The notes beneath the pieces are model-generated. The model was given only the letters and a program-made list of their open reading frames with translations, did not search any database and was not told the origin of the DNA. Of a stretch of DNA of 64,000 nt, positions 33,325 through 40,744 are shown one piece after another. Within the stretch, counting starts at the first letter, position 1. Each line of letters starts with the position of its first letter. The DNA comes from Lachnospiraceae bacterium. Lineage in GTDB: Bacteria; Bacillota; Clostridia; Lachnospirales; Lachnospiraceae. A program made the position numbers and the translations under genes. Location: assembly GCA_017626095.1 (NCBI GenBank), contig JAGAJL010000023.1, forward strand, positions 51,497-115,496, read 5' to 3'.

Positions 33325-35406
33325 ATGGCAAACAAACATGGTAATTTATCAATCGACAGCGATAATATATTTCCTGTGATTAAGAAGTGGTTATATTCCG
33401 ATCACGATATTTTTTACAGAGAATTGATTTCAAACGGCTGTGATGCTATTACAAAATTAAAGAAGCTGGATATGATGGGAGAATACGAACTTCCGGCTGA
33501 TTACAAACCGATGATTAAGGTAGAAGTAAGTCCTGAGAATAAGACAATTACCATTACGGATAATGGTCTTGGAATGACTGCGGATGAAGTAGAAGAGTAT
33601 ATTAACCAGATTGCTTTTTCCGGTGCAACGGATTTTATTTCAAAGTATAAAGATAAAACAAATGAAGATCAGATTATCGGACACTTTGGTTTGGGCTTTT
33701 ATTCTGCATTTATGGTTGCAGATACAGTTGATATTGATACGCTGTCTTATCAGACAGGAGCAACACCGGTTCACTGGGAATGTGATGGTGGTACAGAGTT
33801 TGATATGACTGACGGTGACATGCAGGAGGTTGGTACAAAGATTACCTTGCATATTAATGAAGACTGCCTCAAGTTCTGTAATGAATACGAAGCAAAAGAA
33901 GTTATCAAAAAATACTGTGCATTCATGCCTTATGAAATTTATGTTGGAAAATACCAGACAACCGATACGGAAGTCGTAAAAGAAGAGGAAGTTCTTCCGA
34001 CGGATGAAGTGGTAGAAAAAATTGAACCCAGGGAAGAGGATAAAAAGGATGCTGACGGCAATCCCAAAGAGCCTGAACAAAAGGTTCGTATTAAAAAACG
34101 TCCCGAGTTGGTAAATGATACACATCCTCTTTGGACAAAAAATGCAAAGGATTGTACCAGAGAAGATTATCTGGAATTCTACCGCAAAGTGTTCCACGAT
34201 TATAAAGAGCCTTTGTTCTGGATACATCTGAATATGGATTATCCTTTCAATTTAAAGGGAATTCTCTATTTCCCGAAAATCAATATGGAATATGAATCGA
34301 TTGAAGGAAAAATCAAATTATATAATAACCAGGTATTTATTGCCGACAATATCAAAGAAGTTATCCCTGAATACCTGATGCTATTAAAGGGTGTCATCGA
34401 TTGCCCCGATCTTCCTTTGAATGTATCCCGTTCGGCATTGCAGAATGATGGATTTGTAACCAAGATATCCGAATTTATCAGTAAGAAAATCGCAGATAAA
34501 CTGTCCGGTATGTGCAAGACGGACAAAGAAGAATACGAAAAATGCTGGGATGACATTGCTCCGTTTATCAAATTCGGCTGCTTAAAGGATGACAAGTTCT
34601 GTGAAAAGATGACAGATTATATTCTGTTTAAAAACTTAGACGGTAATTACATGACACTTCCCGAATGTCTGGAAGTAAAACCGATTGATCCTGACAATGA
34701 TGAAAATGCTGTGGATGAAAATGGTGAAAAAGTTGAAGCCGAAGTTGTAGATGAAAACGATGTCGATGTTTCAGAAGAAACAGAAGAAGCAAAAGAAAAA
34801 GTCATCTACTATGTTACAGATGAAAAGCAGCAAAGCCAGTATATTAATATGTTTAAGCAGGCTAAGATGGATGCGGTATATCTGACTGAGCGTATTGACC
34901 AGCCGTTTGTTCAACAGCTTGAAAGTAAAAATGAAGGCATTAAATTCAGTCGTATCGATGCGGATTTAACCGATGTATTTAAAACAAAGACTTCCAAAAA
35001 AGCGCAGGAAGAATATGATGCCAAAGCCGAATCCATTTCAAAGAAAATGAAGAAGGCCTTAAAGAAAGAGAAACTGACCGTTAAGATTGAAAAACTGAAA
35101 AATAAAAAGGTTTCTTCTGTCCTGACAGTATCGGAAGATGCACGTCGTATGCAGGATATGATGCAGATGTATGCTGCAAGTGGAATGGATATGGGAATGT
35201 TTGGCAATGAAGGTGAGACACTTGTATTAAATGCAAATCATCCTTTGGTAGCTTATATTATGGAGCATGAAGACGGTGACCATACACAGATGATTTGTGA
35301 ACAACTCTATGATCTGGCTCAGTTACAGAATGCACCGCTTTCACCGGAAGCAATGACCAAATTTATTGCCCGCAGCAATGAGATTATGATGATTTTGACA
35401 AAATAA
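33325..35406 (+). CDS. htpG: Molecular chaperone HtpG (Hsp90)
   Basis: A 693-residue Hsp90. The N-terminal GHKL ATPase has FYRELISNGCDAITKLKKL, ITDNGLGMT and GHFGLGFYSAFMVAD. A charged linker (about 215-275, VVEKIEPREEDKKDADGNPK) and the middle domain with SRSALQNDGFV (catalytic Arg region) follow, then the C-terminal dimerisation domain. The family usually has Ala-Ser before Asp in the first motif (NASDA); here it is NGCDA. The length is larger than E. coli HtpG (624) owing to the linker and an acidic insert near 460-500. Start at 33325; an earlier in-frame start would overlap the promoter. Confidence 0.95.
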   Translation: MANKHGNLSIDSDNIFPVIKKWLYSDHDIFYRELISNGCDAITKLKKLDMMGEYELPADYKPMIKVEVSPENKTITITDNGLGMTADEVEEYINQIAFSGATDFISKYKDKTNEDQIIGHFGLGFYSAFMVADTVDIDTLSYQTGATPVHWECDGGTEFDMTDGDMQEVGTKITLHINEDCLKFCNEYEAKEVIKKYCAFMPYEIYVGKYQTTDTEVVKEEEVLPTDEVVEKIEPREEDKKDADGNPKEPEQKVRIKKRPELVNDTHPLWTKNAKDCTREDYLEFYRKVFHDYKEPLFWIHLNMDYPFNLKGILYFPKINMEYESIEGKIKLYNNQVFIADNIKEVIPEYLMLLKGVIDCPDLPLNVSRSALQNDGFVTKISEFISKKIADKLSGMCKTDKEEYEKCWDDIAPFIKFGCLKDDKFCEKMTDYILFKNLDGNYMTLPECLEVKPIDPDNDENAVDENGEKVEAEVVDENDVDVSEETEEAKEKVIYYVTDEKQQSQYINMFKQAKMDAVYLTERIDQPFVQQLESKNEGIKFSRIDADLTDVFKTKTSKKAQEEYDAKAESISKKMKKALKKEKLTVKIEKLKNKKVSSVLTVSEDARRMQDMMQMYAASGMDMGMFGNEGETLVLNANHPLVAYIMEHEDGDHTQMICEQLYDLAQLQNAPLSPEAMTKFIARSNEIMMILTK

Positions 35407-35559
35407 TTTGGTTGGTTTATGTTTGTATGTGCGTAACACAAGACAAAAAGATAAACACTACGCAGGAGAAAATGATTATTATATTTATGAAAAATTCATA
35501 AGCGTATATTATGAAAAATTCATAAGCGTAGATTTTGACAAAACAGAAAAATGATTTAT

Positions 35560-35601
35560 AATTAGCATAGGCTGATAAGAAGTTAGCCTATGCTAATTTT
35601 T
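35560..35601 (+). terminator. Intrinsic terminator after htpG
   Basis: AATTAGCATAGGCT pairs with AGCCTATGCTAATT (14 bp, perfect) over an 11-base loop and is followed by TTTTTG. It is one of the strongest hairpins in the window. Confidence 0.9.
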
Positions 35602-35682
35602 GCCATGTTGATTTTAACATGTTGTTTTTGGCAATTCTGAAGAGAAAAACAAACTGTGCTTTCATTTGGAATTTCAGTGAGA

Positions 35683-35717
35683 TTCTTTCTCATGTTTCAT
35701 TTGACCATGGTATTATG
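35683..35717 (+). repeat. 3'-end fragment of repeat family A (copy A6)
   Basis: TTTCTCATGTTT then TTGACCATGGTATTATG matches the 3' part of copies A3 and A4, with the variable hairpin deleted. Confidence 0.4.
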
Positions 35718-35763
35718 AAATTGTAGAAAATATAATTGATTTGAATTGTAAGGAGAACATAAT

Positions 35764-36294
35764 ATGAAATATATCTGGTTATTCATTAAAACATTATTGC
35801 GCATGCTGTTAAAACCGCTGTCTTTTGTGCCGGCTATCGTTATGATGTATGTGATATTCAATTTTTCTGCACAGGATGGAGCTGATTCTGCTGCGCTTAG
35901 CAAAAAGGTAAGTGTAGCTATGGTGGAGGTTGCCAATATTGTTCTGGATAAGGACTGGAGCGATGCACAGATTGAAAGTAAAGCTGATGAATATCACTAT
36001 TATGTGAGAAAGCTGGCGCATTTTACGGAATATTTCCTGCTTGCGGTATCCGTTGCGTTTCCGCTTTATGTCTATGGAATGCGTGGAATCTGGCTTGTGC
36101 TCTTTGCTGGAGCGTTTTGTGTGGGATTTGCCTATTTGGATGAATATCATCAATCTTTCATAGCGGGAAGGACACCGTCCAAAAAGGATGTGATGATTGA
36201 TAGCGCTGGAGCGATATTAGGTATTTTTGTTACCAGAATATTCGGATTTATCGGGCGTAAAACCATTTTTGCACCATTGGCAAAATCCAGATAG
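35764..36294 (+). CDS. VanZ-like membrane protein
   Basis: A 176-residue protein with four hydrophobic segments. VanZ-family features: FSAQDGADSAALS after the first segment, RKLAHFTEYFLLA, and DEYHQSFIAGRTPSKKDVMI with a following DSAGAILG. Some VanZ proteins raise teicoplanin resistance, but most have unknown roles in the envelope. No van genes are nearby. TAAGGAG precedes the ATG. It stands between a terminator-bearing gap and the acidic repeat protein. Confidence 0.85.
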   Translation: MKYIWLFIKTLLRMLLKPLSFVPAIVMMYVIFNFSAQDGADSAALSKKVSVAMVEVANIVLDKDWSDAQIESKADEYHYYVRKLAHFTEYFLLAVSVAFPLYVYGMRGIWLVLFAGAFCVGFAYLDEYHQSFIAGRTPSKKDVMIDSAGAILGIFVTRIFGFIGRKTIFAPLAKSR

Positions 36295-36377
36295 TATGCT
36301 ATACTTTTTTTAGATTGACATCTATGTCATAATGTGATGTTTGGGTCTAACAAAAATGAGTGAAGTTGGGGATTTAT

Positions 36378-37937
36378 ATGCAAAAACAGAGATTTAGCAG
36401 AGAAGAATTTTTGGAAATGTTTACACAGGATGTAATCAGACTTTCCAAATATATTCCGTGGCTGGAAGAAAAAAGTGGGGCTGATGTTTCCAAATACTAT
36501 GAAGACGGCGAGAAAATGGCACATACTCTGTCTTTTCCGGTTTATGATTCCATTTTGCTGGCATTTTTAAATGATGCCAGTACAACAGTCTTTATGGAGC
36601 AGAATTATCAATACTTTTATACCAGAAATCATATTCAGAGTTATGTGGATGAACTTGCTTTGATTGAAAAAGCGGATATTATGCATATGGATATTTTGCA
36701 ATGCATATTATCACGATATGTTTTTGGTGGAATGGTAAAAGCATATCTGTGGAAAGACGGTGTTGAACATCGGATTTTTGTCAATATATTAAAAAAGGCG
36801 CGGCAGATTGTTGAATTCTGGAGTGAACCATTAATAATTGAAGATGAAATTCCTGCGGAGGGATATCCCGAAGAGGAAGAATTTACATATCCTGAGGTAG
36901 ATGAAGCAGACTGGACAGATGAAGAGTTTGCTGCGGTACTTGCCGGAGAACTGGACCCGAATGATATCCCCAGACTTCGTTGGGAAAAAGAACATGGTAC
37001 GACGGCTTCTGGGGGAGCGGTTGCTACGAATGTACCGGAAGTGGTACTGCCTTTTGATTATGAATTTCCGCCGGTTGATGATGAAGACTGGACAGATGAA
37101 GAGTTTGCGGCTGTGCTTGCAGGAGAGCTTGATCCAAATGATATTCCCAAGCTTCATTATGAGAGAGAAAATGGGGTTGTGGTTGTATTTGCACTTCCTG
37201 ACGAGATGCCAACAGAAGAAGAGCCGGTTGGAGACAATGCAGAAGGATCTGTTTTAGTATCGACAGAGCCTTTGTCAGATATCCAGGAAGTGGTACTGCC
37301 TTTTGATTATGAATTTCCACCGGTTGATGATGAGGACTGGACGGATGAAGAGTTTGTAGCAGTGCTTGCCGGAGAACTTGATCCGGATGATATTCCCAGA
37401 CTTCATTATGAGAGAGAAAATGGCGTTGTAGTCGTTTTTGCATCGGAAGAAGAAATTGCAGAAACAGAAGGCGCTACAGAGATGCCGGAAGTAGAAGAAC
37501 CGGCAGAAGAGGCAGTTGAAGAGCCGGAAGTAGAAGAATTAGTGGGAAAATCGGAAGTGGAAGAAGAACTGGGTGAAGAATCAGAGGAAGAGCTGGTAGA
37601 AGAAGAACCAACGGGAGAGCCGGAAGAAGAACCGTTGGAAGAAGCATCAGAGGAACCGTTGGCAGAATCAGAGACAGAGCCGGCAGAAACAATAGATGAG
37701 CCAATAGAAGAAACTGTAGAACATTCGGAAGAATTGATAGAAGAGTTGGTAGCAGAAGTACCCGATGCACAAGAAAAAACGAACGAAAAAGCAGTTGAAG
37801 AAAATGCAGAAAATGTGACAGAGGATACGGTTGAACATCCGGAAGTTGAAGAATCGGAAGAAGAAACTACAGAGGAGACGGTTGAAGAAACCGCAGAAGA
37901 ATTGTGTGATGATGAGGAAACGGAGTCAGAGGAGTAA
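36378..37937 (+). CDS. Acidic repeat protein with Glu-rich tail, unknown function
   Basis: A 519-residue soluble protein. The N-terminal about 150 residues look folded (FSREEFLEMFTQDVIRLSKY.., HMDILQCILSRYVFGG). Three repeats follow, each with DWTDEEFAAVLAGELDP and IPRL/IPKL (starting at residues 178, 237 and 320). Units 2 and 3 are almost identical at DNA level over about 150 bases and share VVLPFDYEFPPVDDEDW. Residues about 355-519 are mostly Glu with Ala, Pro, Val and Thr. No signal peptide or membrane segment. ATG 36378 has GGGGAT before it; the in-frame GTG at 36360 lacks one. It overlaps the TetR gene by one base. Confidence 0.8.
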   Translation: MQKQRFSREEFLEMFTQDVIRLSKYIPWLEEKSGADVSKYYEDGEKMAHTLSFPVYDSILLAFLNDASTTVFMEQNYQYFYTRNHIQSYVDELALIEKADIMHMDILQCILSRYVFGGMVKAYLWKDGVEHRIFVNILKKARQIVEFWSEPLIIEDEIPAEGYPEEEEFTYPEVDEADWTDEEFAAVLAGELDPNDIPRLRWEKEHGTTASGGAVATNVPEVVLPFDYEFPPVDDEDWTDEEFAAVLAGELDPNDIPKLHYERENGVVVVFALPDEMPTEEEPVGDNAEGSVLVSTEPLSDIQEVVLPFDYEFPPVDDEDWTDEEFVAVLAGELDPDDIPRLHYERENGVVVVFASEEEIAETEGATEMPEVEEPAEEAVEEPEVEELVGKSEVEEELGEESEEELVEEEPTGEPEEEPLEEASEEPLAESETEPAETIDEPIEETVEHSEELIEELVAEVPDAQEKTNEKAVEENAENVTEDTVEHPEVEESEEETTEETVEETAEELCDDEETESEE

Positions 37938-38524
37938 TGGGCGAGAAATCAGCACAAAAAAGACAATATATAATTAAGAAAGCCAGAGAAGTGTTTTCAA
38001 AAAGAGGATATAAAGATGTTACTATGAAAGATATCGTAGAAGCTTGTGAAATCAGCCGTGGTGGATTATATCTGTATTTTGACAGCACGAAGGTTATTTT
38101 TCTGGCAGTCCTGAATGATTCGGAAGATGACGAAGAGGATGTTTTTTCAAAAGCAATTTCTCATAGAGCCAGCAGTTCGGATATACTGGCATTATTTTTA
38201 AAAGAGCAGAAAAAAGAATTATGTCAGAAAAAGGAAAGTCTTATTCGGGCAACCTATGAGTTTTTCTTTGAAAACCGGTATCCGGTTAAAGAGAATCCGA
38301 TGAAAATGCAATTTGATGCTGCGGTGCAGATTATTGAAAAACTGATTGCAGACGGAGTTCGGACCGGGGAATTTGTTTGTGCGAATCCTAAGGGATGCGC
38401 CAGCAATATGATGTATGTTTTAGAAGGACTGCGTGTGATGTCCCAGACCGTTGGTGTCAGTGAAAAAGCGGTCAATCAAGAAATCCTTTATTTGATGAAA
38501 GGGCTTCTGAAAGAAGAATCGTAG
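37937..38524 (+). CDS. TetR/AcrR-family transcriptional regulator
   Basis: A 195-residue regulator. The N-terminal helix-turn-helix reads AREVFSKRGYKDVTMKDIVEA followed by EISRGGLYLYF, which is typical of TetR. The ligand domain is not assignable. It starts on the last base of the upstream stop (TAATG), so it is translationally coupled to the acidic protein, and the M14-type gene starts 2 bases after its stop. It may control this whole unit. Confidence 0.9.
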   Translation: MGEKSAQKRQYIIKKAREVFSKRGYKDVTMKDIVEACEISRGGLYLYFDSTKVIFLAVLNDSEDDEEDVFSKAISHRASSSDILALFLKEQKKELCQKKESLIRATYEFFFENRYPVKENPMKMQFDAAVQIIEKLIADGVRTGEFVCANPKGCASNMMYVLEGLRVMSQTVGVSEKAVNQEILYLMKGLLKEES

Positions 38525-38525
38525 T

Positions 38526-39473
38526 ATGATAGAGAATGTTACAAAAGCAGCATTATATGTTCATGAAAACCTTGTAATTCGAAGGAACCGCATTTGTCCC
38601 GAACACGGATATGAAGACCGTGGTCGGATTTGTGTAGTCACAGGTGCCCATGGTGACGAATTAGAAGGTCAGTTTGTCTGTTATGAATTAATCAGACGGA
38701 TTAATGCTGAAAAAGAAAAATTAAGAGGTACGGTTGACATTTATCCGGCATTAAATCCACTTGGGATGGATACGGGGGTAAGAACCGTACCAATTATGGA
38801 TATGGATTTAAATCATATGTTTCCCGGGCAGAAAGACGGAACCATGATGGACAAAGTGATTGCATCCATTGTGGATTCGTTAAAAGGTGCAGAAGTTGTG
38901 ATTGATGTACATGCATCAGATACGTTTGTGAAAGAAATTCCGCAGGCACGTATCAGTGAAGAGTTTGAAGATATGATGGTTCCGTATGCAAAACAACTGA
39001 ATATAGATTTGATCTGGATTAATGCAGCGACAACGGTTCATGAATCAAGCCTGGCATCCAGTATGTGCAAACTCGGCGTACCGGCGCTTATCATGGAAAT
39101 GGGACTTGGAAATCGGATTAACAGGGAATACGGGGAGCAGGTTGTGGACGGTATTCTTCATTTGATGCATAAGCTTTGTTTATGGGAAGGTGAAGATATT
39201 CCGGTTAAGGAACCGCGCATTATCCGAAATGATGATATTTCTTTTATCCGAGCTTCGGAATCGGGAATTTTCATGCCACTTGCCGAGAATGACACCTTTG
39301 TCACAAAAGGAACTGTGTTAGGAGAGATGATTGATCCACTGCTTGGCGAAGTCATCTATCAGGTTAAGGCAAAATGTGACGGAAGACTGTTTACACTCCG
39401 CGAACATCCGCTTGCCTATGAAGGTGCGCTGATTGGTCGTATTTTAAAAGAAGAAAAGGAGAAGTCATCATGA
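38526..39473 (+). CDS. Succinylglutamate desuccinylase / aspartoacylase-type M14 zinc hydrolase
   Basis: A 315-residue protein with an intact zinc site: His42 and Glu45 in GAHGDELEG, His129 in VIDVHASD, and a general-base Glu191 in LIMEMGLG. The family removes acyl groups from amino acids or trims small peptides. The C-terminal 90 residues form a beta domain (GIFMPLAENDTFVTKGTVLG) that resembles a lipoyl/barrel-sandwich fold. The substrate is not known. It overlaps the next, related gene by 4 bases (ATGA). Confidence 0.88.
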   Translation: MIENVTKAALYVHENLVIRRNRICPEHGYEDRGRICVVTGAHGDELEGQFVCYELIRRINAEKEKLRGTVDIYPALNPLGMDTGVRTVPIMDMDLNHMFPGQKDGTMMDKVIASIVDSLKGAEVVIDVHASDTFVKEIPQARISEEFEDMMVPYAKQLNIDLIWINAATTVHESSLASSMCKLGVPALIMEMGLGNRINREYGEQVVDGILHLMHKLCLWEGEDIPVKEPRIIRNDDISFIRASESGIFMPLAENDTFVTKGTVLGEMIDPLLGEVIYQVKAKCDGRLFTLREHPLAYEGALIGRILKEEKEKSS

Positions 39474-40405
39474 AAGAACAGATTATTTTTTCCATGAAAG
39501 CTCCTTATCGTGAAGATTTTCAAATCAAAGGTTATTCCTTTGGAAAGGGTATGAAAAGTGCTTGTATTTTAGGACCAATCCGGGGAAATGAGGTTCAACA
39601 GCTTTATATCTGTTCGCAGTTAATCAAAGCTTTGCGGGAACTCGAAAAGAATGGTTGTATTACCAATAATAAAGAAATACTGGTCATTCCCTGTATCAAT
39701 TATTATTCGATGAATGTGGGAAGAAAATTCTGGCCCGTTGATAATACCGATATTAACCGGATGTTTCCGGGAAATGAAGAAGAGAGCACTTCTTCCAGAA
39801 TTGCCAGTGGACTGCTTAAGGCAATCAAAGACTATAGTTATGGAATTCAGTTTGCATCTTTCTATTTAAACGGAGAGTTTGTGCCCCATGTCAGGATGAT
39901 GGAAACCGGATATCAAAACACATCTCTTGCCAATTTATTCGGTCTCCCTTATGTTGTGGTGCGGAAACCGCAGCCCATTGATACCAAGACCCTAAATTTC
40001 AATTGGCAGAATGAAATGACAGCTGCTTTTTCGGTTTATACCAATTCCAATGATCAGGTTGATGAAAAGAGCGCAAAGCAGGCTGTCGCAGCTGTTTTAA
40101 GATTTTTGACCCGTATGGGGCTGATTAAATACGAAAGTCATAGCGGTTATATTTCCCATATTATTTTAGAAGAAGATTTAAGTAATGTTTCTTCGATGAA
40201 AAGCGGAATTTTTAAGCGCCTGATTGAAACCGGACAGGAGGTCCGTTACGGTCAGGAGTTAGGCTATGTGATAGACCCGTTTCTTGGTGATGTGGTTGAA
40301 ACCATTGTTGCCGATACGGAAGGAATTGTATTCTTTTCACATACAGAGCCGTTAGTTAACGAAGGTGATATTGTTTATCGTCTGATTCATAGGCTACACG
40401 AATAA
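39470..40405 (+). CDS. M14-type paralog lacking the zinc and catalytic residues (probable pseudoenzyme)
   Basis: A 311-residue protein that aligns along its length with the preceding gene. At equivalent sites Arg38 replaces zinc ligand His42, Ala129 replaces His129 and Arg165 replaces the general-base Glu191; only Glu41 (for Glu45) is kept. Other family features remain (NTDINRMFPG, the C-terminal KSGIFKRLIETGQEVRYGQ domain). The open frame is undamaged, so the protein is probably maintained as a binding or regulatory subunit rather than an enzyme. Tight overlap with the active copy suggests that they work as a pair. Confidence 0.8.
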   Translation: MKEQIIFSMKAPYREDFQIKGYSFGKGMKSACILGPIRGNEVQQLYICSQLIKALRELEKNGCITNNKEILVIPCINYYSMNVGRKFWPVDNTDINRMFPGNEEESTSSRIASGLLKAIKDYSYGIQFASFYLNGEFVPHVRMMETGYQNTSLANLFGLPYVVVRKPQPIDTKTLNFNWQNEMTAAFSVYTNSNDQVDEKSAKQAVAAVLRFLTRMGLIKYESHSGYISHIILEEDLSNVSSMKSGIFKRLIETGQEVRYGQELGYVIDPFLGDVVETIVADTEGIVFFSHTEPLVNEGDIVYRLIHRLHE

Positions 40406-40744
40406 CATAGTTTAACATCCTTTTCGGATTTGTGTCTCCCCGCATTTATAATATAGAAAGCGCGAGGACATATCCGTCACCCTCATAGAAATATATATCT
40501 TTGTCCGCGGAATTTGGCGAGGTTTCTTGGCATTTCTTAGCGGCATAAGCGAACAAAATTATGCCCGGTTTCAACTGTTCGAAGACGAAGTCTGAGTTTT
40601 GAAACCGGGTATTTAATATATTTTTTGTGAGCATGCCGCTTAGAAATGCCGGAAAGCGAAGTATGAAGCGGCAAAGATATATATTTCTATGAGGGTGGCT
40701 GCCATCCCACAAGGATTTAACATTGTGAGAAAAGCGGAACATAA
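40406..40744. other. 339-base gap between convergent genes, filled by foldback element B
   Basis: The gap between the plus-strand M14 paralog and the minus-strand transglutaminase gene is occupied mostly by the nested inverted repeat at 40478-40697. No separate terminator is seen; the element could end transcription from both sides. Confidence 0.65.
40478..40697. repeat. Nested foldback element B (220 bp)
   Basis: Three nested arm pairs: 26-bp perfect outer arms (40478-40503 and 40672-40697), 18-base arms with one mismatch (40529-40546 and 40633-40650), and 11-bp perfect inner arms CCCGGTTTCAA / TTGAAACCGGG (40564-40574 and 40599-40609). The centre CTCAGACTTCGTC-type sequence is shared with 4750-4773. 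No transposase frame is inside, so it looks like a MITE or a large structured RNA/DNA element. Confidence 0.85.

Larger units (their letters stand above)
35407..35763 (+). other. 357-base gap after htpG: direct repeat, terminator and repeat-A fragment
   Basis: TATGAAAAATTCATAAGCGTA occurs exactly twice (35486-35506 and 35510-35530), each copy holding a small TATGAA/TTCATA hairpin. The terminator is at 35560-35601 and a 35-base piece of repeat family A at 35683-35717. Confidence 0.65.

Noticed and set aside
40478-40697. Reading element B as a CRISPR array or IS element
   Set aside because: The repeats are inverted and nested, not direct with spacers, and there is no transposase frame.
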